From positions 83,352 through 147,351 of the forward strand of contig NZ_UCNN01000005.1 of NCBI RefSeq assembly GCF_900473935.1: DNA of 64,000 nucleotides. The letters are read 5' to 3'. Below are positions 8,324 to 17,286 of the stretch, in pieces (positions within the stretch are counted from its first letter, which is position 1; each line of letters opens with the position of its first letter). This DNA comes from Synechococcus sp. UW105. GTDB lineage: Bacteria > Cyanobacteriota > Cyanobacteriia > PCC-6307 > Cyanobiaceae. The notes under the pieces are model-generated. The model worked only from the letters and a program-made list of their open reading frames with translations. It was not told the origin of the DNA and searched no databases. The translations under genes were made by a program, and so were the position numbers.

Positions 8324-9193
8324 TCAACCTCCACTGACCCTGTAGGTGCAGCGAAGCTCCAGGCTCTCACCTGCCGCAAGCTGCAGTTTGCAGTCACCAC
8401 TGAGCAGCGCCTGCCGAGGTCCAGTCCAAGGCTCCAGACAAATCATGGGTCGAGGTGGCTCAGTCCAGATCACGGTGAGGTCCATCGGTGCAGGCTGCTC
8501 AAGCTGCACCTTGATGCCAGCCCGTTGATCGATGAGAGTCACCGGACCCTCTGCGTCGCGACAGAGAAAATCCACACCCTCAGGCAGGCGGGCCAGCTGC
8601 GAGGCCGTGTCCTCCTCCGCCATCTCCAGATGATTCAGGCAGCGAGGGGGCAGGCCCTCGAGGCGGGAACAGCCCAGATCAGTCACCTTGAAATAAGGAT
8701 GGAGACCGAAGCTAAAAGGCATCACCCCAGAGCCATTGCCCGTATGGGTCACCGTGGTTCTGATCTCCAGCGCCTGAGCTAACGGCCGAAGCGCCATCAC
8801 AACCTGAAACGGGAAGGGAAATGCCGCTCGCGTTTGCTCGGTATCCGTGAGCGTCAGCTGAATACCGCTCTGATCATCAAGCAGCTGGAGCTGCCAGGGC
8901 AAATCCCGGGCAAAGCCATGCTGTTTGAGGGTGTGATTCACCCCATCCACCGGAAGCATATCCCCGGGAAGATTGCCGCAAATCGGAAACAACACCGGAA
9001 TGCCACCCCGAATGCTCTTGCCAGGATCGGCGAAGCGGGTCTGATCGAAATACAGCAACTCCCGACCATCGCAACACCACGCGGTCACCAATCCGCCCCG
9101 TTCAGGAACAATCCGCAGGCGATCACCGTTGCTGGGATGGACAAACTCCCAGTGGGGATAGGGCAGGGACTGCTGGATCAGCGTCATGGCCAT
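8324..9193 (-). CDS. D-hexose-6-phosphate mutarotase / aldose 1-epimerase family
   Basis: A 289-residue galactose-mutarotase-fold enzyme of the YeaD type, which interconverts the alpha and beta anomers of hexose-6-phosphates. Visible motifs are RGGIPVLFPICGNLPG, the acid/base histidine in KQHGFARDLPW, a second histidine in FGLHPYFKV and the catalytic glutamate in CLEPWTGPR. The start codon lies in a TGATG overlap with the stop of the upstream alpha/beta hydrolase, so the two are co-translated. A start at 9187 (MTLIQQ) is also possible. It converges on glcE with a gap of only 4 nt. Confidence 0.88.
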   Translation of the reverse strand: MAMTLIQQSLPYPHWEFVHPSNGDRLRIVPERGGLVTAWCCDGRELLYFDQTRFADPGKSIRGGIPVLFPICGNLPGDMLPVDGVNHTLKQHGFARDLPWQLQLLDDQSGIQLTLTDTEQTRAAFPFPFQVVMALRPLAQALEIRTTVTHTGNGSGVMPFSFGLHPYFKVTDLGCSRLEGLPPRCLNHLEMAEEDTASQLARLPEGVDFLCRDAEGPVTLIDQRAGIKVQLEQPAPMDLTVIWTEPPRPMICLEPWTGPRQALLSGDCKLQLAAGESLELRCTYRVSGG

Positions 9194-10206
9194 CAGCTTG
9201 GGCCATCCAAGTGTGGCGCGGCCGTTCGTTCCAATGACAGACCTTGCAACCAGTCCAGCATTGCCCGATTCACCTGTTCTGGCACCTCGTCATGGGGGCA
9301 ATGACCAGCCTCCAACACCACTTCAGTGGTGGCCGCAGGCGCATGGCGCTGAAAACTGGCTCGCCGCCCGGCGGCGTTGATCCAGGGGTCGCGGATGCCC
9401 CAAAGCAGCAAGAGCGGCGCTTGCAGCTGGGAGAAGAACGCATCCAGCGGCTGGCCCTTGGGGATGTCAAAGACGGTGCGAAAGACCCCGAACGCCCCAG
9501 GGTCACAGGAGGGCACCCGGATCGCCTCGACCAGCTCATCATCGACATTGGTGGGGTCGAGATACACCTGATTCAGGGTGCGCCTGATCGTGGCCGGTCG
9601 ACGCATGTTTTCAAACAGCACCCTCTGAAGCAAGGCACTGCGCAGTAAGGCCATGCCAATGGTCTTACGGGCAATCGCACCCCACCCCTCGGGCTGCCTC
9701 TGTTCATCGCTGAAGGGGCCGGCCGCATTCAGCAGCACCACACCAGCGCAGTCGTCACCAAGGGCAGCACCGGCGGCAAGAGCCGCAAAGCCCCCGAGAG
9801 AATTACCCACAATCACGGTGGGACGGCCAATCCGCTCGCGGATGTAGGCGATCAGCTGATCACGCCAGAGCGCACCGCCGTAGGTGAGACCTGCCGGCTT
9901 GGCACTGCGACCAAAGCCAAGGAGATCCAGGGCATGGACCTCATGTGTTCGAGCGAGGACGGGAACGTTATGGCGCCAATGGTCGGTGGAGGCACCGAAG
10001 CCATGCACCAACAGCACAGCAGGATTCTGTGCCGCAGCTCCTGCAAGCTCTGAATCCCTCGGGCCACAACACAGGCAATGCACCGCATGGCCGAGGTGAG
10101 ACCAGGGATCGCGGCGGACATCCGGCAGGCGCAGGCTGACCAGATCCTCATGGTGACCATCGCCAGCAAGGTCGTGCACTTGATCCGGAACCCTTTCTGG
10201 AGCCAT
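9193..10206 (-). CDS. Alpha/beta hydrolase fold protein
   Basis: A 337-residue alpha/beta hydrolase. The triad is visible: nucleophile serine in GNSLGG, aspartate in WGIRDPW and histidine in GHCPHDE. The oxyanion-region motif is VHGFGASTDHWRHN and the strand after it reads ALDLLGFGRS. An N-terminal extension of about 80 residues contains CLCCG but no clear signal peptide. ATG 10206 is chosen over a GTG at 10224. It is a clear paralogue of the hydrolase at 62843-63790, sharing the HGFGA-T-HWRH and GHCPHDE blocks. In cyanobacteria such genes are often annotated as pheophytinase-like, but the substrate cannot be fixed here. Confidence 0.85.
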   Translation of the reverse strand: MAPERVPDQVHDLAGDGHHEDLVSLRLPDVRRDPWSHLGHAVHCLCCGPRDSELAGAAAQNPAVLLVHGFGASTDHWRHNVPVLARTHEVHALDLLGFGRSAKPAGLTYGGALWRDQLIAYIRERIGRPTVIVGNSLGGFAALAAGAALGDDCAGVVLLNAAGPFSDEQRQPEGWGAIARKTIGMALLRSALLQRVLFENMRRPATIRRTLNQVYLDPTNVDDELVEAIRVPSCDPGAFGVFRTVFDIPKGQPLDAFFSQLQAPLLLLWGIRDPWINAAGRRASFQRHAPAATTEVVLEAGHCPHDEVPEQVNRAMLDWLQGLSLERTAAPHLDGPS

Positions 10207-10265
10207 GGTCACGTCAGATCCCACCTGGGGCAGTGATGCTATAGAGCCTCTCCAGCACTTGTGCC

Positions 10266-10595
10266 GTGGACGCGTTCACCCTTGGCTATGGCCCCCTCAA
10301 CGATCCGGCCATCCTGCGAGGCTCGCTGTTCTGGGCGTTAGCTCTGTATCTCCCTCTGAGCAGGCCACTCGGCCGCTTTGAATCCAGCCTGATTGATGGC
10401 CCACTCAATAGCCGCTGGCAACAGGTGGCACTCTTGGCGAGCAGCCTGCTGCTAGCTCTCGCTGTCGGATTAGGCGTGCAGCTGCTGCTCAGCTGGACCC
10501 TTGGGCCAGGGTGGGGCTCCAGCCTGGCACTGATCACCGTGGGTTGGAGCCTGTTTCTGCTGGTGGCGAGCAGCCAACAGCAAGATGAGCGCTGA
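10266..10595 (+). CDS. Small multi-pass membrane protein, hypothetical
   Basis: A 109-residue protein with a GTG start (MDAFTLGYGPLND). Three hydrophobic segments are visible, at about residues 17-31, 52-76 and 83-102. There is no catalytic motif. A possible relation to longer cyanobacterial DUF-type membrane proteins cannot be tested here. It is divergent from the alpha/beta hydrolase, with 59 nt between the starts, and converges on the antiporter gene with a 3-nt gap. Confidence 0.6.
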   Translation: MDAFTLGYGPLNDPAILRGSLFWALALYLPLSRPLGRFESSLIDGPLNSRWQQVALLASSLLLALAVGLGVQLLLSWTLGPGWGSSLALITVGWSLFLLVASSQQQDER

Positions 10596-10598
10596 GGA

Positions 10599-11993
10599 TT
10601 AGACCAAGCCGACGGGATCAGCGGCCACCGTGTCATCGACTGTGTCGCCACCGTCGGGCTTGTCACCACCGAGTACCAGCCGCAGCAGGACCGGAGCCAG
10701 AAAAGTGGTGCCAATCACCATCAACAGGATGGCGGCCTCCAGCGAAGGGGAGAGCAACCCAGCGCTCGTACCTAAGCCAAGAAAAATCAAGCCCACCTCG
10801 CCTCGGGGCATCATTCCCAGGCCAACCACCAGTCGCTTCGTGGGCTGATCGCTCACAAAAGCCCAGCCGGCCGCAATCTTGCCAACGATGGCAATCACGA
10901 GGAGGAAACCTGCAACGACGAGTGCCGAACGACTTGCGGGATCGATCGGATTGATCACTGAGAGATCCATCCCAGCACCAACCAACACGAAGAAAATGGT
11001 GGCGAAGAGGGTGACGATCGGCAGCACTGCCTGCTGAATCGCGTGATTGTGCTTCGACCCACTGAGGATCAGACCGGCTGCGAAGGCTCCCAATGCCGCT
11101 TCCAAACCAATCGCCGTGGCGGCGAAGCAGCTGAAAGAGAGAATCACAAAGGAAGCCACTAGAACCTCGCCTGGGGCTTTGAGCTGGTCGATCAACCAGT
11201 CAAAGGCTGGTGCTGCGGTGCGGCTGAGGCCAACGGCAGCCACCACAAAAATGATCGCTGCCGCCACCAGCTTCAGGATCGGTGCGATTGAAAAGGAACC
11301 GCCGGCCGCCAGTGATACCACCACCGCCAAGATGACGATGCCGAGGATGTCATCGAGCACAGCAGCACCGATCACGATCTGGCCCTCTCGCGTCTTGAGG
11401 TAACCCAGCTCACCGAAGACACTGGCAGTAATCCCAATGCTGGTGGCAGTCATCGACGCACCTGCAAAGACCGCCGGGATCAGATCGACATCGAAGAAGA
11501 CCATCAGACCGGCGGTACCCAAGGCGAAGGGCAACACCACACCGGCCACCGCCACAGTGAAGGCCTGACCGCCAACCGCCACCAAGTCATCCAACTCACT
11601 TTCGAGACCGGTGAGGAAGAGCAGGGCGTACAGGCCGAGAGTGGCCACCGCCTGCAGCGATGGGAATGTTTCGTTGTAGATCTCAGGGATCGATTCCGGT
11701 GGAATCGAAGCCAAGCCAGCGATCAGGGCATTGAAACCCTCACTGAGATGAACCTGGGTTTCCGGAGGCACAACCAAATGGAGTCCGGACGCACCAATGA
11801 TCACGCCTGCGACCAGTTCCCCCAAGATCGTGGGCAACTGAAACCGCACCAGGATCTCTGCCAGTGTGCGGGCCGCCACGAAGATGAGCAGAAAGCGGAT
11901 CACCCCGATCAACGTCTCCGCGACCTCGATGTCGTGGCTGCTGAGATCGCTCAGCTGCGCCGAGAGCTGGGCCAGCTCAAGCGGGATCAACAT
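10599..11993 (-). CDS. Cation:proton antiporter, CPA2 family (NhaS/KefB-like)
   Basis: A 464-residue integral membrane antiporter with about twelve hydrophobic segments, expected to exchange Na+ or K+ for H+. Family features include LPTILGELVAGVIIGASGL, the LFLTGLESELDDL helix, the unwound segment ASMTATSIGITASVFGELGYL and the ion-site AAVLDDILGIV with paired aspartates. The C-terminus is short and acidic and has no TrkA-N regulatory domain. The start at 11993 (MLIPLELAQ) is preferred over the longer open frame because AGGAG lies 10 nt upstream. It is divergent from glgP. Confidence 0.9.
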   Translation of the reverse strand: MLIPLELAQLSAQLSDLSSHDIEVAETLIGVIRFLLIFVAARTLAEILVRFQLPTILGELVAGVIIGASGLHLVVPPETQVHLSEGFNALIAGLASIPPESIPEIYNETFPSLQAVATLGLYALLFLTGLESELDDLVAVGGQAFTVAVAGVVLPFALGTAGLMVFFDVDLIPAVFAGASMTATSIGITASVFGELGYLKTREGQIVIGAAVLDDILGIVILAVVVSLAAGGSFSIAPILKLVAAAIIFVVAAVGLSRTAAPAFDWLIDQLKAPGEVLVASFVILSFSCFAATAIGLEAALGAFAAGLILSGSKHNHAIQQAVLPIVTLFATIFFVLVGAGMDLSVINPIDPASRSALVVAGFLLVIAIVGKIAAGWAFVSDQPTKRLVVGLGMMPRGEVGLIFLGLGTSAGLLSPSLEAAILLMVIGTTFLAPVLLRLVLGGDKPDGGDTVDDTVAADPVGLV

Positions 11994-12221
11994 CAATGAA
12001 AGACTCCTGAATGATTGGGAGATTAAGGGAAGTCCTGGCCGCCAACTGCTCTCGATGGGCAGCCCAGGGAGACGAATCAACCATGGCTCCGTTCCGCACA
12101 GTGGACAAGATGCCTGGGCCAGATACTCACGACTCGGTCACAGTTCCTGCACCGTCTGAAGCAGGCATCGTCCAGGGCCTTCACACTTGGGTCATCTCTC
12201 GACCAAGTGATATTCCCAACC

Positions 12222-14744
12222 ATGACGATCTCCGAGCCCCTCGATCTACGTCTGCCGACCCCAAGTTGCTACGCCGACCCTGAACGTGCCGGCCTGGATG
12301 CCGACGCCGTCTTCGCTGGCATGACCGAGCACCTGTTTTTCACGCTCGGGAAATTGGCGCCGACCGCCAGCCGCCATGACCTCTACATGGCGCTGAGCTA
12401 TGCAGTGCGCGACCGACTGATGACTCGGTACCTGGCCAGCCTGGAGGCCATCAGGGCTCGACCGCAAAAAACGGTGGCGTACCTCTCTGCGGAATTCCTC
12501 ATCGGTCCACAACTCAACAACAACCTGCTCAATTTGGGCATCCAGCAGGAAGCGGAGGAAGCGGTGCGCCGCTTCGGGGTTGAGTCGTTGCAGCAGATTC
12601 TTGACGTCGAGGAGGAGCCCGGACTGGGCAATGGCGGGCTAGGGAGACTGGCCGCCTGTTACATGGAATCCCTCGCCAGCCTGCAGGTGCCGGCCACGGG
12701 CTATGGCATTCGCTACGAATTCGGGATCTTCGACCAACTGATCCGTGATGGCTGGCAAGTCGAAGTCACCGACAAATGGCTGAAAGGCGGATGGCCCTGG
12801 GAACTACCCCAACCGGACGAGGCCTGCTTTGTGGGCTTCGGTGGCCGCACCGAGAGTTACACCGACGACAAGGGCAACTACCGCTCCCGCTGGATTCCGG
12901 CAGAGCACGCGATTGGAGTGCCCCACGATGTACCAGTGCTGGGCTACAGGGTCAACACCTGCGACCGCCTACGTCTCTGGCGCGCTGATGCCACGGAAAG
13001 CTTCGACTTCTATGCCTTCAACATCGGCGATTATTACGGCGCCGTGGAAGAGAAGGTTGGTAGCGAAACCCTCTCCAAGGTGCTCTACCCGAACGATGGC
13101 ACGGATGAAGGCCGCCGCCTGCGCCTGAAGCAGCAGCACTTCTTCGTGAGCTGTTCCCTACAGGACATGCTACGCAGCCTTGATCAGCGCGGGCTGGCCG
13201 TGGAGAACTTCGCCGACTACTGGACGGTGCAGCTCAATGACACCCACCCCGCAATCGCCGTGGCCGAGCTCATGCGGCTACTGATCGACGATCGCCACCT
13301 AACCTGGGAGAAGGCCTGGGAAATCACCACCCGCTCAGTGGCCTATACCAATCACACGCTGCTGCCCGAAGCTCTTGAGAAGTGGGACCTAGACCTGTTC
13401 TCCAATCTCCTACCCCGCCACTTGGAGCTGATCTACGAGATCAACAGCCGCTTCTTACAACAAGTGCGCCTGCGCTTCCCTGGCAATGACGCCATCATCC
13501 GCAAGCTGTCCATCATTGATGAGGACGGCGGCAAGGCCGTGCGCATGGCCCACCTGGCCACCATTGGCGCTCACCACGTGAACGGTGTGGCCGCACTCCA
13601 CTCCGAACTGGTGCGCACCCAACTGTTGCCAGAGTTCGCCGCCCTCTGGCCCGAGAAGTTCACCAACGTCACCAACGGCGTTACACCACGGCGCTGGGTG
13701 GCCCTGGCCAATCCCCCCCTGTCCTCCCTGCTCGAGCAACACGTGGGTAGCGACTGGATCTCCAACATGGAGAACCTGCGCAAGCTGGAAGCCCATCAAA
13801 ACGACAGCGGCTTCCTCGAGCAGTGGGGCAACACCAAGCTGACCGTGAAGCGCAAACTGTCGAGCTACATCCATCGCCATACAGGCGTCTTGGTGGATCC
13901 CGCCAGCCTGTTCGATGTGCAAGTGAAGCGGATCCACGAATACAAGCGCCAGCATCTCAATGCGCTGCAGATCATCACCCAGTACCTGCGGATAAAGAAC
14001 GGCCAGGCCGACGGCATGGCGCCTCGCACCGTGATCTTCGGGGGCAAAGCTGCTCCGGGCTATTACATGGCCAAGTTGATCATCCGCTTCATTAACGGCA
14101 TCGCCGAAACGGTGAACGCTGATCCGGACATGGATGGCCGTTTGCGCGTGGTCTTCCTCCCCAACTACACCGTGAAACTGGGCGAGCAGGTGTACCCAGG
14201 ATCCGACCTTTCCGAGCAAATCTCCACCGCCGGCAAGGAGGCTTCAGGCACCGGCAACATGAAGTTTGCCATGAATGGAGCGCTCACCATCGGCACCCTC
14301 GATGGTGCCAACGTCGAGATCCGCGACCAAGTCGGTGCGGACAACTTTTTCCTGTTCGGTCAGACGGTTGAGGAAATCGCTGCACTCAAACGCAGTGGCT
14401 ATCGCCCATGGGAGGTGATCGACTCAAGCCCCGAGCTTTCGGAAGCGATTCATCTGATCCAGACCGGCCACTTCAGCAACGGCGACGCCGACTTGTTCCG
14501 GCCCCTCATCGACAACCTCAGCAACAGCGACCCCTTCTTTGTGATGGCCGACTTCGCTGACTATCTACGGGCCCAAGATGCCGTTAGCCAGGCATGGAGT
14601 GATCGCAGTCAGTGGAATCGGATGTCTGTGCTGAATGCCGCTCGAAGCGGGTTCTTTTCCTCCGATCGTTCGATCCAGGAATACTGCGACCACATCTGGA
14701 AGGTGAAGCCACTCAAAGTGGATATCACCTGCGACGTGCGCTAA
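12222..14744 (+). CDS. glgP: Glycogen phosphorylase
   Basis: Releases glucose-1-phosphate from glycogen, mobilising carbon in the dark. The 840-residue product has the full family length. N-terminal motifs include YLSAEFLIGPQLNNNLLNLG and EEEPGLGNGGLGRLAACYMESLA; the C-terminal domain carries the pyridoxal-phosphate block EASGTGNMKFAMNGAL with the Schiff-base lysine, followed by IGTLDGANVEI. The start MTISEPLDL at 12222 is preferred to a GTG at 12207. A 7-bp inverted repeat near 14787-14803 follows the gene but has no T-run. Confidence 0.97.
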   Translation: MTISEPLDLRLPTPSCYADPERAGLDADAVFAGMTEHLFFTLGKLAPTASRHDLYMALSYAVRDRLMTRYLASLEAIRARPQKTVAYLSAEFLIGPQLNNNLLNLGIQQEAEEAVRRFGVESLQQILDVEEEPGLGNGGLGRLAACYMESLASLQVPATGYGIRYEFGIFDQLIRDGWQVEVTDKWLKGGWPWELPQPDEACFVGFGGRTESYTDDKGNYRSRWIPAEHAIGVPHDVPVLGYRVNTCDRLRLWRADATESFDFYAFNIGDYYGAVEEKVGSETLSKVLYPNDGTDEGRRLRLKQQHFFVSCSLQDMLRSLDQRGLAVENFADYWTVQLNDTHPAIAVAELMRLLIDDRHLTWEKAWEITTRSVAYTNHTLLPEALEKWDLDLFSNLLPRHLELIYEINSRFLQQVRLRFPGNDAIIRKLSIIDEDGGKAVRMAHLATIGAHHVNGVAALHSELVRTQLLPEFAALWPEKFTNVTNGVTPRRWVALANPPLSSLLEQHVGSDWISNMENLRKLEAHQNDSGFLEQWGNTKLTVKRKLSSYIHRHTGVLVDPASLFDVQVKRIHEYKRQHLNALQIITQYLRIKNGQADGMAPRTVIFGGKAAPGYYMAKLIIRFINGIAETVNADPDMDGRLRVVFLPNYTVKLGEQVYPGSDLSEQISTAGKEASGTGNMKFAMNGALTIGTLDGANVEIRDQVGADNFFLFGQTVEEIAALKRSGYRPWEVIDSSPELSEAIHLIQTGHFSNGDADLFRPLIDNLSNSDPFFVMADFADYLRAQDAVSQAWSDRSQWNRMSVLNAARSGFFSSDRSIQEYCDHIWKVKPLKVDITCDVR

Positions 14745-14931
14745 TCGAACTCCTCAGTCGTCCTGGATGCTGGCGATCGGAGCACCTCAGCGAGGTGATC
14801 ATCCGCGTCAGCTCCAACTTCAACTCTTAAGCCAAGGATCAAGACTCAGCTGAAAAGCCCCTCGCAGGCTCATTGGTGGATGGATCGAGACCGATCTGTG
14901 ATTCAGAGCGCTCAGATCCAATGGGATCAGA

Positions 14932-15387
14932 TCAGCTGCGATCAGGCAGATCAGGCGTCTGGTGCAGCAGACGATTCAAGCGCAGGCGATCTGCATTCAG
15001 AGGATCAGGGGCGAGCTCGCCAGCCAGTTCACGGAACTTCTGTTCGATCGCTTCAGGTACGCGCACGTCGAAGATGCGTTCCATCAACGCCTCAATCGAG
15101 AACAGGTGAGCGTTGATGTTTTCCAGATCAGCCATGGCCTGATGCAGGGCGTCTGCTGGCTCCTCGGTGGGGCCCACTGGAGTTGCATGGGTCTGAGCTT
15201 CAGCCGGACGTGCTCCATGCTGCTTTTGAAGATCCTCCAGCACACGACCGGAGAGCGTGCGGAAGGCCTGAAGAGCAGCCCAACTGAGTTCTTGCTGCTG
15301 ACGCAGAGTCGGTGATTCCCGAATCAGGCGATCGTGCTCGCGGTAGAAGCGCTGGCAGTCAGGGCATTGACAGGGCTCTTCAGGCAC
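14932..15387 (-). CDS. Conserved hypothetical protein with N-terminal CxCPDC
   Basis: A 151-residue protein with a GTG start. It opens with a cysteine motif, CQCPDCQRFYREHD, that could bind zinc with other ligands. A predicted helical region rich in Q, L and E follows, then a low-complexity linker around TPVGPTEEPAD and a helical C-terminus (ALMERIFDVRVPEAIEQKFRELAGEL). There is no membrane segment. It lies on the minus strand after another small hypothetical. No function can be assigned. Confidence 0.65.
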   Translation of the reverse strand: MPEEPCQCPDCQRFYREHDRLIRESPTLRQQQELSWAALQAFRTLSGRVLEDLQKQHGARPAEAQTHATPVGPTEEPADALHQAMADLENINAHLFSIEALMERIFDVRVPEAIEQKFRELAGELAPDPLNADRLRLNRLLHQTPDLPDRS

Positions 15388-15425
15388 GTCAGACCCTCAA
15401 GATCAATCCCCATCATGACATCTGG

Positions 15426-15791
15426 TTAAGCAGCCAGAGGCGGCTCCCCGGAAAATCCATCGGAATCCGACGGGAAATCAGACAAACCATCGCCACCGTC
15501 CTCATCTCTGAGATCAGACATGGCCGGAAGAGGAATCTCAATCGACGACACCACTTGGATCACGTCACGAAGGCGCATCGAATCGGCAAACCATCCCATG
15601 GCCTGCTCGGTATCACCACGCCGTTCCGCATCACTGGCCTGATCTTCATGGGCTTCGGCCAAAAGCGCTAACCAGCACAGGCAGCGGGCCTGAACGACTG
15701 AGAGATCGAGGTCTGTGGGCTGGGAATCAGCGATGCGCTCGCTTTCCTGCTGCACCAAAAGTCGGAGCCGCAGATCGTGAAGCTGGGTCAT
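15426..15791 (-). CDS. Conserved hypothetical protein, helical with acidic C-terminus
   Basis: A 121-residue protein starting at MTQLHDLRLRLLVQQESER. The first 85 residues look all-helical with a TPR-like block (ARCLCWLALLAEAHEDQASDA, then DTEQAMGWFADSMRLRD). The C-terminal 35 residues are acidic, Ser/Gly rich and probably disordered. It is followed after 38 nt by the CxCPDC gene, so the two may be co-transcribed. Function is unknown. Confidence 0.6.
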   Translation of the reverse strand: MTQLHDLRLRLLVQQESERIADSQPTDLDLSVVQARCLCWLALLAEAHEDQASDAERRGDTEQAMGWFADSMRLRDVIQVVSSIEIPLPAMSDLRDEDGGDGLSDFPSDSDGFSGEPPLAA

Positions 15792-15887
15792 GGAACCGGG
15801 TTCACTACAACAACGCTAGCGACAGAGTGAGGGAACGCCACCCCGCTAGATGTAGTGGCGGCTACGGGATCACAAGGCAATCATCAC

Positions 15888-15960
<73 letters not shown>

Positions 15961-15980
15961 ATTAACAGCCATTATGGGGT

Positions 15981-16374
15981 TTGAAAGCAGGCGAGGTGGT
16001 CGCGATCAGGGCATGCCTGCCTTCGGGCAGACATGGGCCTGGTTGAGGAAAGTCCGGGCTCCCCGATGGCCAGGCTTGCTGGGTAACGCCCAGTGCGGGT
16101 GACCGTGAGGAGAGTGCCACAGAAACACACCGCCGATGGCCGGTTCGCCGGCACAGGCAAGGGTGCAAAGGTGCGGTAAGAGCGCACCAGCAGCATCGAG
16201 AGGTGCTGGCTCGGTAAACCCCGGCCGGGAGCAAGGCCGAGGAACGACGGTTGGCCATCTACCCCGTTCCGCTTTAGTGCGCCGCTAGAGGTCGTCGGCA
16301 ACGGCGATCCCAGATAGATGACCGCCCCCTTCCAAAGGAAGGAGAACAGAACCCGGCTTATGCCCTGCTTTCAA
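15981..16374 (+). ncRNA. rnpB: RNase P RNA (bacterial class A)
   Basis: The catalytic RNA of RNase P, which matures tRNA 5' ends. Helix P1 is formed by TTGAAAGCAGG at the 5' end and CCTGCTTTCAA at the 3' end, which sets the boundaries. Universally conserved blocks are present: GAGGAAAGTCCGGGCTCC at about 16035, GGGTAACGCCC, GCAAGGGTGCAAAGGTGCGGTAAGAGC-type sequence around 16160-16190, and near the 3' end AGATAGATGACCGCC and ACAGAACCCGGCTTA. The length of about 394 nt is normal for cyanobacteria. It is divergent from tRNA-Arg and borders the accessory segment on its right. Confidence 0.97.
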
Positions 16375-16526
16375 CCAACCACCACGCAAAGCGTTGGGTC
16401 TTTCAGATCCACGCCAGTGGTGGGATTTTTAAATACGACAGCACCGGCTTTTTTGGCTTTTTGAATCCAGCAGTAGTAGTCGGCTGCAAAGGATATGTCC
16501 AAGCGGCTAGTCCTTAAAGCAATCAT
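16371..16526 (-). CDS. Possible short ORF abutting the rnpB 3' end
   Basis: An open frame of 51 codons on the minus strand whose TGA stop (16373-16371) lies inside the last bases of rnpB. The product reads MIALRTSRLD, then ISFAADYYCWIQKAKKAGAV and a tail with KNPTTGVDLKDPT. From ADYYCW onward it looks like a genuine protein segment rather than noise: balanced composition, amphipathic helix, Thr-Gly turn. It overlaps the plus-strand ORF at 16495. It may be the tail of a broken gene whose stop was supplied by rnpB sequence. It is too short to be shown by ORF finders with a 60-codon cut-off. Confidence 0.3.
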   Translation of the reverse strand: MIALRTSRLDISFAADYYCWIQKAKKAGAVVFKNPTTGVDLKDPTLCVVVG

Positions 16527-16728
16527 CTCTATGGCGTTCTCTGAGCACTACTCCACACAGGCCAGCCGCGTTGGCCGCGCCTCGATCACCTTCTTTGTCA
16601 AGGAAGGTTCTAAGCCGATGATCCGCGCCGCTCTGGCTGATGGAGGCTATGGGACTAGCTACCAGGAAGGCCTCGTGAACATGCTTAATGACCTAATAGA
16701 AAGTCAGGACCGCAAGAGGGTGGCTTAA
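16495..16728 (+). CDS. Small hypothetical protein
   Basis: A 77-residue basic protein (MSKRLVLKAIISMAFSEHYS at the N-terminus), predicted mostly helical, with no membrane segment and no recognised motif. The purine stretch AAAGGAT sits unusually close to the ATG, so the start is weak. It overlaps a minus-strand open frame at 16371-16526, and at most one of the two is likely to be real over the shared bases. It sits at the beginning of the atypical segment after rnpB. Confidence 0.4.
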   Translation: MSKRLVLKAIISMAFSEHYSTQASRVGRASITFFVKEGSKPMIRAALADGGYGTSYQEGLVNMLNDLIESQDRKRVA

Positions 16729-16821
16729 GCCAGTTGGCACTCGTCACAGATCTGACCTATTGAAGAAGGAGCGGAAGGCAATGCGCCCAGCGGGCCATGG
16801 GAGCTCCAAACAACAAACTCA

Positions 16822-17286
16822 TTGGCCTACGGCAGGAGTCGTACTCAGGAGCATGCGGAAGCTGTGCTGCGGCTGGCCAAGACCTATTTAAAAAATCAAG
16901 CCAAGGCAGAAGACCTCACCCACGATGTCTTTGAACGACTGTGGCGCAGCAACAAGTACAAGGAAGACAAAGGCAGCCTGCGCAGTTATCTGCTGCTGAT
17001 GACGCGCTCAATGGCGCTGAATCGGCTCAATCAGACCAAGAACCGCCGCTCGATCCTGGAGCGCTGGCGCGGCGAATTCAAACAGGAAACGCCATCACCT
17101 GAATCGGACGTTCAATCCAGTGATCGCGCCGCCAAGCTGCAGCTCTGCCTCGCCAAGCTCAGCAACAAACAGCGCTTGATTATTGAGCAGTGCTACCTAC
17201 ACGGCAAAACCCAGCAGCAAATTGCAGAAGAGCTGGCGATGCCCTTGGGATCTGTGAAAACCAAGGCGCGGCGGCTTTGGCGATGA
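16822..17286 (+). pseudogene. ECF-type sigma factor remnant, C-terminus lost at a junction
   Basis: About 154 residues of an extracytoplasmic-function sigma-70 protein. Region 2 is visible as AVLRLAKTYLKNQAKAEDLTHDVFERLWR and region 4 as LAKLSNKQRLIIEQCYLHGKTQQQIAEELAMPLGSVKTKARR. There is no ATG: a TTG at 16822 is the nearest start, and the frame is open back to 16756. Immediately after the recognition helix the sequence changes to RTX calcium-binding repeat coding in another frame, so the sigma frame stops after RLWR. The usual last 5-15 residues are missing. I read this as a deletion or recombination joint. The DNA-recognition helix is nearly complete, so residual activity is not excluded. 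Confidence 0.7.

Noticed and set aside
13455..14219. 254-codon minus-strand frame inside glgP
   Set aside because: Shadow frame: the plus strand encodes the glycogen phosphorylase catalytic domain throughout.
14787..14803. Hairpin after glgP as a terminator
   Set aside because: The stem is short and no T-run follows.
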